A stretch of DNA of 64,000 bases from Phototrophicus methaneseepsis (GTDB taxonomy: Bacteria > Chloroflexota > Anaerolineae > Aggregatilineales > Phototrophicaceae): contig NZ_CP062983.1 of assembly GCF_015500095.1 (NCBI RefSeq), positions 4,898,001-4,962,000 of the forward strand, given 5' to 3'. Made by a program: the position numbers and the translations under genes. The notes under the pieces are model-generated. The model saw nothing but the letters and a program-made list of their open reading frames with translations, did no database searches and had not been told where the DNA came from. Position 1 is the first letter of the stretch. Each line of letters opens with the position of its first letter. Of this stretch, positions 52,741 to 61,886 are shown piece by piece.

Positions 52741-53083
52741 AAATGACCCCTGATAACAGGATACAACGAGCATGTTGCGGGCACTTTATCGTCGCGGTTA
52801 CTAGCAACCAATCTGGCAACATTGCGGCAGTTCATAGCGTACCGTTTTGTTAAACCGTGCCCTATATGCGTTTGTACAATCGGACAAGCATAGATTTGAT
52901 TATATAGTCACGCCTGGGTCGCGTCAACAAAGGCCAGCTAAGCCTCACCATTGACGCAACCCTGTGACCGTTCCATCATGGTCGTATGCACAGGGTGTTT
53001 TGCATACCACTCTTCATCATTCTAAGGCATGTTTTTAGCCTGAACAATTGATAATAGACGACAATAGCGAATGAGGAACACCG
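52741..53083. other. Divergent intergenic region with promoter and hairpin
   Basis: About 340 bases between the DUF4388 and DUF3048 genes. It contains the minus-strand promoter (52899-52927) and a longer structured hairpin, ACCCTGTG (52959-52966) pairing with CACAGGGT (52989-52996) around an inner GACC/GGTC. No gene is supported. Confidence 0.5.
52899..52927 (-). promoter_or_regulatory. Sigma-70-type promoter of the DUF4388/GTPase operon
   Basis: TTGACG and TATAAT are separated by 17 bases on the minus strand. Transcription would start near 52892, giving a leader of about 150 bases before the ATG at 52740. Confidence 0.65.
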
Positions 53084-54304
53084 ATGCTTGTAGGTAAATG
53101 GTCACGCTGGTGGCTTATCACACTGATGATCGGCATCATAAGCACAGGCTCCATGTTGTTGATGACACAGGCACAAACGCCAATCTCGATACCCACTCAG
53201 ACACCGGTTTCAACATCAACGCCTGTACCAGGCGCTATCGGCCCAACAGATTATGACGCCAACATCAACCCGCTGACCGGATTGGCTGTAGAAGACCCAT
53301 CTGTGTTGCAGCGCCGCCCTATCATCGTCAAGGTATCGAACTCCCCTGCGCTCGTCAGGCCGCAATCCGGCATTGGCGAAGCAGATATCGCTTTTGAACA
53401 TTATACAGAAGCAGGCGTGACACGCTTTTCCGGCGTATTTTATAGCCACACCCCGCAGCGCGTCGGCAGCATCCGCAGCGCCCGTCTGATCGACTATGAG
53501 TTGGTGCCCATGTACCAGGGGTTGCTGGCATTCGCTGGGGCCAGCATTGGGGTGGATAAACGTATATACGGCTCGGAGTATGTACAAGCTTTTATGTGCC
53601 AGGTCAGCGACGACCCGGAACAATGCTATGCGAATGTGGATGCAGTTGGGCCTGCCGGGTACGTAGCACCCTCAGATTTTGCTGAGCGCGCGTATAAAGG
53701 CGTGCTCTATGGGCCACCTTATTTCTACCGAGATCAGGCCATTCCCATTCCGCATAACCTCTTCGCCAACCTGGACGCCCTGTGGCAGCTCGCCATAGAA
53801 GATGGCAATGACCAGACACCTGAGTTATCGGGCTTGGCTTTCCATGAAACGCCACAAGGCACGCCAACAGGCAGCGGTATCTATGCCCAGGTGCGCTATC
53901 GCACAACCCTGGTCGAATGGCATTATGACCCTGAGACGGGGCGATACTACCGCAGCAGCGATGGTGAACCGCATTATGACGCCAATACCGAGCAGCAAAT
54001 CAGCGCCGCTAACGTAATTATCGTCTACGCTGGGCACTATCTGACGGATATTGTGGAAAGCCAATGGGAAGATACTATTCATTGGAGCGTGCAGATTACC
54101 GTCTGGCCGGAAGGCGATGCCGTGATTTTGCGGGATGGCGTCCGCTACGAAGGCCGCTGGCTGCGCCCCACTCGTGACGACCTGATGACTTTCCAGACCA
54201 GCGAAGGCAATATTCTCTATCTCAAGCCAGGGAACACCTGGGTGCAGCTTGTCCCCCTGCCAGATCAAATGGACCCGGAAACAGAGTGGGTCAACATCGG
54301 CTAG
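53084..54304 (+). CDS. Exported DUF3048 protein
   Basis: A 406-residue exported protein. A signal peptide (WWLITLMIGIISTGSMLLMTQAQ) is followed by a Thr/Pro linker (SIPTQTPVSTSTPVPG). The DUF3048 domain then begins at NPLTGLAVEDPSVLQRRPIIVKVSNSPALVRPQSG, with FYSHTPQRVGSIRSARLID and an Ile-Tyr-Gly-rich end. DUF3048 (YerB-like) proteins are cell-envelope associated and of unknown activity; no cysteine lipobox is seen. GAGGAACA precedes the start. It is followed by a 260-base gap with an inverted-repeat element. Confidence 0.88.
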   Translation: MLVGKWSRWWLITLMIGIISTGSMLLMTQAQTPISIPTQTPVSTSTPVPGAIGPTDYDANINPLTGLAVEDPSVLQRRPIIVKVSNSPALVRPQSGIGEADIAFEHYTEAGVTRFSGVFYSHTPQRVGSIRSARLIDYELVPMYQGLLAFAGASIGVDKRIYGSEYVQAFMCQVSDDPEQCYANVDAVGPAGYVAPSDFAERAYKGVLYGPPYFYRDQAIPIPHNLFANLDALWQLAIEDGNDQTPELSGLAFHETPQGTPTGSGIYAQVRYRTTLVEWHYDPETGRYYRSSDGEPHYDANTEQQISAANVIIVYAGHYLTDIVESQWEDTIHWSVQITVWPEGDAVILRDGVRYEGRWLRPTRDDLMTFQTSEGNILYLKPGNTWVQLVPLPDQMDPETEWVNIG

Positions 54305-54324
54305 GGAGCCTGGGTGCCAAATAG

Positions 54325-54490
54325 TTTAACGCAGAGAATCAGAGTCACAGAGGATTTTTGCCCGTTTACCATTTTAGTCGCTTGAGTGGACCTGGCTTTT
54401 GGCTAGCCGGGTCACTTCAGTGTACGATGGCACTGTGGTTCTGATCCTATGCCCCTCTGTGTTTATCTCTTCAGCGTTTATCTCTTCAGC
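54325..54490. repeat. MITE-like inverted-repeat element with a 15-bp tandem duplication
   Basis: The left arm (54325-54353, TTTAACGCAGAG... to CACAGAGG) and the right arm (54453-54480, CCTCTGTG... to AGCGTTTA) are imperfect inverted repeats about 100 bases apart. The ACGCAGAG...CACAGAGG motif resembles short intergenic repeats known from several bacteria. The 15-mer GTTTATCTCTTCAGC is duplicated in tandem at 54461-54490. No coding capacity. Confidence 0.55.
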
Positions 54491-54566
54491 CCGATGTAAA
54501 ACTCAGCATCCCCTCATGGAATCGTTTATAATCGGGGAAGGTTCGTAAGTCGGGTCAGGGGACGGC

Positions 54567-55820
54567 ATGGCAATTCGTATTGTGGAACAGGGGATTCAGG
54601 CCATTCAGGGCGGCCAACAGGTCGAAGGTGCGCGTTTGCTACGTATCGCCCTCAAAGAAGATGGCATGGATGCCCGATTGCGTGCAACAGCCCTGATGTG
54701 GTTGGCAGAAACCAACGAGGACGTCAGCTTTAAGATTGACTGCTACCGCAAAGCCATCACAGCCGACCCAGATAACCCCGATGTTCAGCAGCGCCTGAGC
54801 TATTGGCTGAGCCGCCAGTTGCCCAACAATCAGCCGCAGCAGCCATCCCAGGCCAATTATCAGCAGCCAACGCCCCCGCCAACCATGCCACCCGGCATGG
54901 TCCCGCCGGGCATGGCGCCACCCGCAACAATGCCCAACTCAACAGTGCCCTCTGCGCAGGCCCTCAATGTGGGGCAGCAAGGCACAACCCCAAACCAGGG
55001 AGCAATGCCTATCCAGGGTCAGCAGCGCGTGGTTGGTGTGCTGGGTGGGCCTTTCGGTGATGGCAGCGGCTTCTTCGTCACACGGGATGGCCTTGTCGCG
55101 ACGACACGTGCCGTTGTAGGTGGGCAATCACGGATGAATATTGATCTCATATCAGGCCATCGACTGGTTGGCGAAGTCGTCCGTTCATTCCCGGAGCACG
55201 ATGTCGCGCTGATTAAAGTCAACGCGGCCCTGGGGCAAATCCCGACGGTATCGCCATCACCATTTGTCCCAGAAAGTACGCCTATCGTGCTCATGATGCA
55301 TGGTGGCAAAGGCATTCGCAGCCAGCGCCGCAGCACCCGCGATGAAAGCACGCCCCATTGGTTCCCGACGCTCGTCAAACGTGCGGAAATTGATGCAGGC
55401 GGTGACCCCATCTACGATGAACGTAACCTGTTGATCGGCATGGCGACCCGCAACACAAGCCGTACCAATGACTATATTTACGGGCTGCACATCAGCTTGG
55501 TATTCCAGTGTGTGGAGCAGTACACCTACGAATTGCAGCAGACACAGGGCCAGCGTACCACTTACTGCGCCCAATGTGGGCATATCAGCCGGGCACCCCA
55601 ATACAGCGCCTTCTACTGTGAGACGTGCGGCAGCGTCTTACCTGCCTCAAAAGATGTGACGCGCTACCCACAGACCAATACCGACGCCCTCTATCAAGAG
55701 AATATGCACCGCCCCTGCATCAAGTGTCAGGCCCAGGTTGGCTATTATGACAGCCGCTGCTTGCGCTGTGGGCACGATATGAACGAACCTGTCCAGTCTA
55801 ATCAGGGGTGGCAACGTTAA
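54567..55820 (+). CDS. TPR-like / trypsin-like pseudo-protease / zinc-ribbon protein
   Basis: A 417-residue mosaic protein. Residues 1-85 look like a TPR-type helical region (IVEQGIQAIQGGQQVEGARLLRIAL). A Pro/Gln/Met-rich linker follows. Residues about 150-320 resemble an HtrA/trypsin-like fold (GDGSGFFVTRDGLVATTRAVV, FPEHDVALIKV), but the His position is Ala (TTRAVV) and the Ser region reads DAGGDP instead of GNSGGP. The His and Ser are thus lost and the Asp remains. Two zinc ribbons (CAQCGH...CETCG and CIKCQ...CLRCGH) end the protein. AGGGG lies upstream. It is followed by a YbjN-like gene on the same strand. Confidence 0.78.
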   Translation: MAIRIVEQGIQAIQGGQQVEGARLLRIALKEDGMDARLRATALMWLAETNEDVSFKIDCYRKAITADPDNPDVQQRLSYWLSRQLPNNQPQQPSQANYQQPTPPPTMPPGMVPPGMAPPATMPNSTVPSAQALNVGQQGTTPNQGAMPIQGQQRVVGVLGGPFGDGSGFFVTRDGLVATTRAVVGGQSRMNIDLISGHRLVGEVVRSFPEHDVALIKVNAALGQIPTVSPSPFVPESTPIVLMMHGGKGIRSQRRSTRDESTPHWFPTLVKRAEIDAGGDPIYDERNLLIGMATRNTSRTNDYIYGLHISLVFQCVEQYTYELQQTQGQRTTYCAQCGHISRAPQYSAFYCETCGSVLPASKDVTRYPQTNTDALYQENMHRPCIKCQAQVGYYDSRCLRCGHDMNEPVQSNQGWQR

Positions 55821-55885
55821 GGATTTCATTACGCGCAGTAAACAGCCATAATGTCCTTTGAACACTGAAAAAGGGAGTTAGTGCG

Positions 55886-56341
55886 ATGTTCAATCGAGGC
55901 CGTGGACGTGGTGCCAGCCTGGACCAGCATGCCACGAACGTGGAGCGCATCCTGTCATCCATTGGGGTGAACCCTCAACAAGCGCGTATGAGCACGCGCG
56001 ATGGCTATGGATGGGCTTTCCAGCATGGATCTGCCATGATTGAAGTCTATATTACGCAGCAAGCCCAACGGGAATACTTCCAGGTGGTGGCACCGCTGAT
56101 TCACCTGCCGCTAAATAATTTGCTGCCGTTATATCGCCGCCTGCTGGAACTGAATCTATCGCTGACGAATGCTTCGCTCGGCATTTACCAGGATGTCGTC
56201 TATATCTTCAATGAGCGCCCCTTAGCTGGGCTGGATGCAAACGAAGCCGATTTCATCATCTCGCAAATCGCCGGATATGCAGATGACCTTGATAATCAAC
56301 TCGTCAACGAATTTGGCGGGCGGCTGTATACACAAGCCTAG
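55886..56341 (+). CDS. YbjN/type III secretion chaperone-like protein
   Basis: A 151-residue cytoplasmic protein with the alpha-beta layout of YbjN-like domains: RILSSIGVNPQQARMSTRDG, GWAFQHGSAMIEVYITQQ, YFQVVAPLIHLPLNN and LYRRLLELNLSLTNASLGIYQDVVYIFNERPL. Such domains act as chaperones or partners for secretion or motility proteins. AGGGAG lies upstream. It is 65 bases after the pseudo-protease gene, so the two may be co-transcribed. Its stop codon abuts the kinase stop codon on the other strand with no gap. Confidence 0.75.
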   Translation: MFNRGRGRGASLDQHATNVERILSSIGVNPQQARMSTRDGYGWAFQHGSAMIEVYITQQAQREYFQVVAPLIHLPLNNLLPLYRRLLELNLSLTNASLGIYQDVVYIFNERPLAGLDANEADFIISQIAGYADDLDNQLVNEFGGRLYTQA

Positions 56342-59300
56342 CTACTCGTCGTCTGGCTCGTCCTCATCGGGGATGTAGCCAGCATCCAATTCTGTAGGTC
56401 GATCCGGCGAAGCAGGCGTGCGCGTATCCAGGTCGCTCAAGTCCATATCCAGCATAGGGGCATCTTCCTCACGTTTGAGAAAATCTGGCAAAGGCGGCCG
56501 TGTCTGCATGCCGATCTCATCAAGTGAGCCGATGTCGAAAGAAATCGCCGGGAAGTTTGTCTCAGGCTCCGTATCATTCTCAAACGATGGTGTCGTTTCA
56601 TCCTTGAATGCATGTCGATCCGTCTGATCCCTCAGGCCCAGGGGCTTGGTTGCACCAGGACCCGCATTCCCAGGGGCAGCGCTTTCAGGCAGGGGCATAT
56701 CCGGCACAGGCGTCTCAGGGGCTTGTGGCGGCATGCTGCTGGCAGCAGGTTCGTCGTTTTCACCATCAGGCTCTGTGACGATGGGTTCATGTGGTGAGGA
56801 CGGATCATACTCCGTAATCATCTGGTTCCCCACGCGTGAGTGCGTTTGCGGTGGTTTTTGGGGCGGCTCTAGTGATTCAGGCACATCAATCTGAACCGTA
56901 GGTGGTGGCTCGGCTTCATAATCAATATCTAGCTCAGTTGGCAGCTTGCCAATCTCGCTCTCTTCATAGGTGATGATCGCTTTATGCGGAGAAAGTGCCC
57001 TGGTATGAGGAGAACGCCGCTGAATCCCCTCTAATTCTTCTTCGCTGAAGGGCTGGATAGGCTCTGTTGCTGGGCGTAATTTGGTCGTTGCCCTATTCTC
57101 CTGATCGACACTTGGACGCTCAAGTAAGACAGCCGTCGGTGGGAGTTCTGATTTTGCCATACTGGGGACGTGTGGCTCGCGCACTTCCGGCAAATGGAAA
57201 CGATCCGCTTCAAAAGTGCCCCATTCCGTACCCATTGCGTAAGCCATCAATGCCAGATGCATCGCACCCAGGAGAGCGTAACTCTCCTGAATAGGCGCGA
57301 AGAAAGCAACCACCCACCATAATATCATCATGATGGCAACACCGATCACACCCCATAGTTTGCGCCGCCACAGCGAGACGGTGAAGAAGGCCAACCATAA
57401 CGCCCAGGCCAACCATATAATCCGCGAGCTCCATTCAAAGAGCGGCGGCTCCATAGGTGTATTCAGCGCACTCGCCGTCAGTTGGGCATCATACAAAAAG
57501 CCACCAATGAGCGCCAACATCGAGAGAACCACGGTCGCACGCGCTCCCCACCGTGCCCATCGCCATGCAGCCAGTGCGTTCACAAATGAGAAAACGCCCC
57601 ACAAACACCAGGCTATCGCCCAGGCAGGATGCGCTTTGATAGAAAAGAGCGCGAAGATGCTGACGACGATGCTAGCAGCAATCGTATAGCCGAGCACACC
57701 GCCCAGCCACGCGCTGCGCTCATGGAAGTGCTGCGGCGCGCCGACAAGCTGCCACCAACTACGCATCAAGGCCGGGAAGTTGGCCCCTAACGCGGTGATG
57801 AACATCATCGGCAGTGAAATGGTATAGATCATCCCAGTTTGATCGCCAAAGAAGCCGCTTAAATCAAAGTAAAGAATCGTATCCGGGCTATCCGGCGATA
57901 GAGGTGGATTGCTCAAGACAGATGGACCAAATTGCAGATATAACCCTGTGAATGCGAGCAAAAAGAGGCCCCCAAATGCCCATGCACCGCGCCCAGGCCA
58001 GAAGAAACCAATAAATACGCACAGCACCAAAGGCACGACCACCAAAAAACCTAGCCCTGTCCAGGTAAAGGGGCCACTATCCAGGGTAACACTCTCGACA
58101 GCGATACCCTGTGCGGCAGCGGCCTGCGACATGGCATCGAATATCATCGTATGCAGCCAGCCATACACACCCCACGTCACAATCGCAGCCACGACACCGC
58201 CGACTGCCAGCCCACCAACCCAAGGCAACGCCAGCGCTTTCGATTTTTGGGGATGATACTGGTACGTGTATTGATGCATCCACACGCCTACAACAAGTCC
58301 GACAATCACGGCAAAAGGCACAGACCACCCGATATGGAACCAGTTATTCTCATAATAACTGGCATAACCTGCATAGAGGGGTATCCATGAGGTGATCGTC
58401 GCCAGCAGGACTGACTGCCACGGGCTTAACGAGATCAACGCGGAAATAATGTAGCCAAAAGACAGGCCCAAACCAGCCAGTGCCGCCAACGTAATCGGCG
58501 GGTCATATTGCAAGAACAGGAGTTGGTAGAGATACCAGGCGACAACAGCCATGAAATAGCCCGCTGCCCCAAAGACCAGCAGCCGCGCCCACCAAGGCCA
58601 GAAGCCGCGCAATCGCCGCGAGAGTTCATCGCTGAAGAAGACGACCAACGCCGCCAATAAGCCAAACATCATACCGAAGCCGAGCGTATTCGTCATGCGC
58701 TGGAGCGAGAACAACTCCATGGAGGTCCATGTATTGTAGACTTGCTGCCCCATACCGATCCACGCGGCGACCAATACCAGCAAAAACCGGGCGATCAAAT
58801 CTAAAGGCCGTGCTGAAAGCCGCCTGACCGTATTCGTTGCCCAGGCATAAAAACGGGCCTGAGGCGAAATACCCTCCGGCAATGAAGGCGCTTCGTCACG
58901 TACAAAGCCAAGCGCACGTAGTGCCCCCTGTCGCCCGGTGCGCTGTTCCCCGGCCAGATATTGCACAGCCGCCAACGAACGCATCCGCCCCACAGTACGA
59001 GCCGCAAATTCAGAAACAGCTTCTTCGTCTGTATCCAGGGCCTGTTCAGCGATGAGCTGGTCAATCTCGATGGAATAAACCGTATCTCGCCAGACGGAAG
59101 CTGGAGCCAGCAGCAGGCCCATACGCGTCATCGTCGTCAGCATACGGCCCCGGAACTGCGTCATAATTTCAAAAGTCTGGGTGGTTTTGACGAGCTGCGC
59201 CCGCGTGCCAAGCAGTTGCAATGCAGCAATACGAGCGTGGGGGTCACGTTCCAGGCCGAGTGCCTGGCTCACCAAGCGCGGAATCGTCGGATTTGCCTCA

Positions 59301-60520
59301 TCATCGGAGAGCGTCTCAAGGTGAGAGAAGCCACGAATACGGGCGGGCGTGGTGCCAGAGCGAATGGTATGCAAGCACACCAGCCGCCGCGAAGCATCAT
59401 CGAGCTTATTCCACCAGTACTCAATCTCATAATCGTATTCAATGGCACCGCGCAGCAGCATTTCATAGCCGGATTTATCAATGATGAGATCATGAAAATC
59501 CGCATCCATATAATACTGCACCATCAAGAGATAATGCGTCATAGAGACGAGGAAACGCCCCTGCCCACCTGCCCAGGCATGCCGCGCACGACTGTAAATA
59601 TCAATTGCTTCTAAAAGTTCACTATCAGCCGTATCGTAAGCTGGCAACTCCAGCTTAAAGAGATTCTCAGCGTCGGGGATGCCTTCCGGCAAGATGACAG
59701 CACTGCTGCCAACCAACACATCACGCATTTGCTCCACGATATTCGACAAATTCGGTGGGCGACGAGACGGATCTTGCATCGTCCCGGAACGCAAAATATC
59801 CGTAACCTGCGACGGAATATCCGGTACGAATTCTTCTATATTAGGCAATTCATCATGATACTGAATCTGACGGACAGCGAGAGGGGCCGTACCATCGAAA
59901 GGCAATTGCCCCGTCAGCATATGGAACAGCATGATGCTAAAACTGTAAATATCAGCGCGGCGGTCAATCAATTCAGACGTCAACTGTTCAGGGGCCATGT
60001 AAAGCAGCGTACCAGAACCCGGGTTACGAGCATGACCTTCTGGGTCCAGGGCAGTCGCTAAGCCAAAATCCGCCAGATACGGCATTTGCTGGCTATCCAG
60101 CAAGATATTCGGCGGCTTGAGGTCCAGGTGAATGACGTTATTTTTATGCGCATAATCCATCGCCTGTGCGACAGCATGGCCCATTTGCAGCACATCGGTT
60201 GTATCCATTGGGCCACGAGAGAGCACATCTTCCAGCGAACCACCCGTCATGTAGCGCATGACAATATAAAGGCTGCCCTCAAATTCGCCAAAGTCGTAAA
60301 TCGGCAAAATGTGGGGATGTTCCATCTGGGCAATGGTACGTGCTTCTCGCTCAAAGAGCGCCACAGGGTCAATATCCGGCGATAGGTTGCGCGCAATGGT
60401 CTTGATCGCCACCATACGCCTCAGCCGCTGGTCACGTGCAGACCACACATCGGCCATACCCCCACGCCCGACGTGCTCAATCACGGTATATTGACTATTA
60501 ACTACGGAGCCGATCTCCAT
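56342..60520 (-). CDS. Membrane-integrated Ser/Thr protein kinase
   Basis: A 1392-residue protein. The Hanks-type kinase domain (about 10-270) has VGRGGMADVW, VAIKTI with the ATP-site Lys, HLDLKPPN (the HRD Arg is replaced by Leu) and ADFGLA, followed by GSGTLLYMAPEQL. Residues about 280-560 contain helical repeat-like segments (LERDPHARIAALQLLGTRA, QGALRALGFVRDE). Residues about 575-1120 hold many hydrophobic helices. The C-terminal ~270 residues are a Pro/Glu/Ser-rich disordered tail. The ligand or substrate is unknown. AAGGGG is about 11 bases before the ATG. Confidence 0.88.
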   Translation of the reverse strand: MEIGSVVNSQYTVIEHVGRGGMADVWSARDQRLRRMVAIKTIARNLSPDIDPVALFEREARTIAQMEHPHILPIYDFGEFEGSLYIVMRYMTGGSLEDVLSRGPMDTTDVLQMGHAVAQAMDYAHKNNVIHLDLKPPNILLDSQQMPYLADFGLATALDPEGHARNPGSGTLLYMAPEQLTSELIDRRADIYSFSIMLFHMLTGQLPFDGTAPLAVRQIQYHDELPNIEEFVPDIPSQVTDILRSGTMQDPSRRPPNLSNIVEQMRDVLVGSSAVILPEGIPDAENLFKLELPAYDTADSELLEAIDIYSRARHAWAGGQGRFLVSMTHYLLMVQYYMDADFHDLIIDKSGYEMLLRGAIEYDYEIEYWWNKLDDASRRLVCLHTIRSGTTPARIRGFSHLETLSDDEANPTIPRLVSQALGLERDPHARIAALQLLGTRAQLVKTTQTFEIMTQFRGRMLTTMTRMGLLLAPASVWRDTVYSIEIDQLIAEQALDTDEEAVSEFAARTVGRMRSLAAVQYLAGEQRTGRQGALRALGFVRDEAPSLPEGISPQARFYAWATNTVRRLSARPLDLIARFLLVLVAAWIGMGQQVYNTWTSMELFSLQRMTNTLGFGMMFGLLAALVVFFSDELSRRLRGFWPWWARLLVFGAAGYFMAVVAWYLYQLLFLQYDPPITLAALAGLGLSFGYIISALISLSPWQSVLLATITSWIPLYAGYASYYENNWFHIGWSVPFAVIVGLVVGVWMHQYTYQYHPQKSKALALPWVGGLAVGGVVAAIVTWGVYGWLHTMIFDAMSQAAAAQGIAVESVTLDSGPFTWTGLGFLVVVPLVLCVFIGFFWPGRGAWAFGGLFLLAFTGLYLQFGPSVLSNPPLSPDSPDTILYFDLSGFFGDQTGMIYTISLPMMFITALGANFPALMRSWWQLVGAPQHFHERSAWLGGVLGYTIAASIVVSIFALFSIKAHPAWAIAWCLWGVFSFVNALAAWRWARWGARATVVLSMLALIGGFLYDAQLTASALNTPMEPPLFEWSSRIIWLAWALWLAFFTVSLWRRKLWGVIGVAIMMILWWVVAFFAPIQESYALLGAMHLALMAYAMGTEWGTFEADRFHLPEVREPHVPSMAKSELPPTAVLLERPSVDQENRATTKLRPATEPIQPFSEEELEGIQRRSPHTRALSPHKAIITYEESEIGKLPTELDIDYEAEPPPTVQIDVPESLEPPQKPPQTHSRVGNQMITEYDPSSPHEPIVTEPDGENDEPAASSMPPQAPETPVPDMPLPESAAPGNAGPGATKPLGLRDQTDRHAFKDETTPSFENDTEPETNFPAISFDIGSLDEIGMQTRPPLPDFLKREEDAPMLDMDLSDLDTRTPASPDRPTELDAGYIPDEDEPDDE

Positions 60521-60557
60521 GCGCGGGTTACCCCTTTAGACGCTGCAACTTGGCTTC

Positions 60558-60563
60558 ATTATA
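60558..60563 (-). promoter_or_regulatory. Candidate -10 box of the kinase gene
   Basis: A TATAAT on the minus strand lies about 38 bases before the kinase ATG. No -35 box is evident. Confidence 0.35.
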
Positions 60564-60656
60564 GTACAGTGTCGCCGACATGCTTTGCCATAAGGGGCCA
60601 AAGCAGGTGGTGAGATGTGGTCATACATTGCAGAGCAGGCCATGCTACGTCATGAA

Positions 60657-60700
60657 TAAAAACAGGCAGTCCGTTTCCCTGATAAGGTTGGCCTGCCTGC
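60657..60700 (-). terminator. Intrinsic terminator after the two-helix membrane protein gene
   Basis: CAGGCAG and CTGCCTG form a 7-bp stem around a 23-base loop, and five T residues follow on the minus strand. It is 44 bases after the stop codon at 60744. Confidence 0.7.
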
Positions 60701-60743
60701 TTTCACCGATATTTAGATTGCAGCATCAACTATGCAGCATCAA

Positions 60744-61757
60744 CTAAGCGGATGCCTGCACCTTGCGCTGTTCTACAGCGGCAATAAGCTGATTTCGCTG
60801 GTTTTTCCAGGCATCTTCGATCTTCTTATCATAGCCAATGAGGGCCCAGGGCGCATGTTTAGCAATTTCCATGCCCATCTCATCGGCTTGCTTCTCATTC
60901 TTAGCGCCGACGGAGATCATCTCGCCATGCTGATCATACAGCCGCAAGCTGTAATGCTTGGTATTATAACGCCCGGTTTGGACATGCTTGTAAACCCAGA
61001 GGAGGTCCTGGGCACGCATCACACGGAAGTTATTGCCCTTCTCGTCGATGATCCAATTCTTCGTCAGGGTCAGCTTACCGACTTTATCCTCTTGCAGCAC
61101 CCGCTCTTTTTCGATGCGATCCACCACATCATCCGGGTCGCCATAGCGGGACAAGGATTTCAGGAAGGGATGCTTGGCCGGGTTCGTCAAATGGCTGAAG
61201 CCACGATAAACGCCATACAAGCCAAAGCCGATCGCCGCTAAAGCGACAACAACCATCACGAGGTTACCAAATTCTGTCGGGTGATCGGTTGCATCAAGCA
61301 CAACCGACATAAAGAAGCCCTGCGTTTCTGGCACTTCACGCTCAAGATCCATGACGACTTCCGTCGATTCATCACGATCCAGCTCACGCAGCGTCCCCTT
61401 GTAGGTCAGGGCGCTTTCGTCAATAACGCCGCCATTACGTACCAGCAAGAACTTATCGCCCGTCCACATCGCGCCAAAATATTCTCTACTAAGCGGGATG
61501 AAGAGATAAGAATCCTCATAATAATAGCTCGTGTCGAACATCTCTTTGCCGGTAATCTGGGCATTATAAATGGGCAAATTATCGAGGTCTTCCAGGTCAT
61601 CAATGTCGATCACCGTTGGCTCATTGAAAAAAGCCATGTACTTGGGCAAAACGGCGAAAGCCGCAAAGGCCAATCCGCCCGCCAGGATCAGGCCAGAAAT
61701 AATCAACCAGACGAGGCTGGCATTGCGGGCAGCGCTCTTTGCACGATTATGAGCCAT
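60744..61757 (-). CDS. Two-helix membrane protein of unknown function
   Basis: A protein of about 337 residues with one helix near the N-terminus (VWLIISGLILAGGLAFAAFAVL) and a second near residue 180 (LVMVVVALAAIGFGLYGVYRGF). Between them is an extracytoplasmic domain of about 120 residues (IDIDDLEDLDNLPIYNAQITG...). The cytoplasmic C-terminal part (LTLTKNWIIDEKGNNFRVMRAQDLLWVYKHVQ...) looks like a PH-like strand-turn pattern. I recognise it as resembling an uncharacterised DUF-type family only. GGAGGG before the ATG at 61757 fixes the start, rather than 61772. Confidence 0.65.
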   Translation of the reverse strand: MAHNRAKSAARNASLVWLIISGLILAGGLAFAAFAVLPKYMAFFNEPTVIDIDDLEDLDNLPIYNAQITGKEMFDTSYYYEDSYLFIPLSREYFGAMWTGDKFLLVRNGGVIDESALTYKGTLRELDRDESTEVVMDLEREVPETQGFFMSVVLDATDHPTEFGNLVMVVVALAAIGFGLYGVYRGFSHLTNPAKHPFLKSLSRYGDPDDVVDRIEKERVLQEDKVGKLTLTKNWIIDEKGNNFRVMRAQDLLWVYKHVQTGRYNTKHYSLRLYDQHGEMISVGAKNEKQADEMGMEIAKHAPWALIGYDKKIEDAWKNQRNQLIAAVEQRKVQASA

Positions 61758-61807
61758 GGAAACTCCCTCCACAAAATAGGCTTCCTGAGTACAACTAAGA
61801 TGGCCTT

Positions 61808-61838
61808 ATTGTAGGAGGAAGGCAGCCTGATTTGTCAT
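61808..61838 (-). promoter_or_regulatory. Candidate promoter of the two-helix membrane protein gene
   Basis: ATGACA and TACAAT lie 19 bases apart on the minus strand, about 50 bases before the ATG. The fit is moderate. Confidence 0.3.
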
Positions 61839-61886
61839 AAAGATCTATAAAAGCTCGTAAAAGCTTGCAAAAAGAGTCACTGTGCT

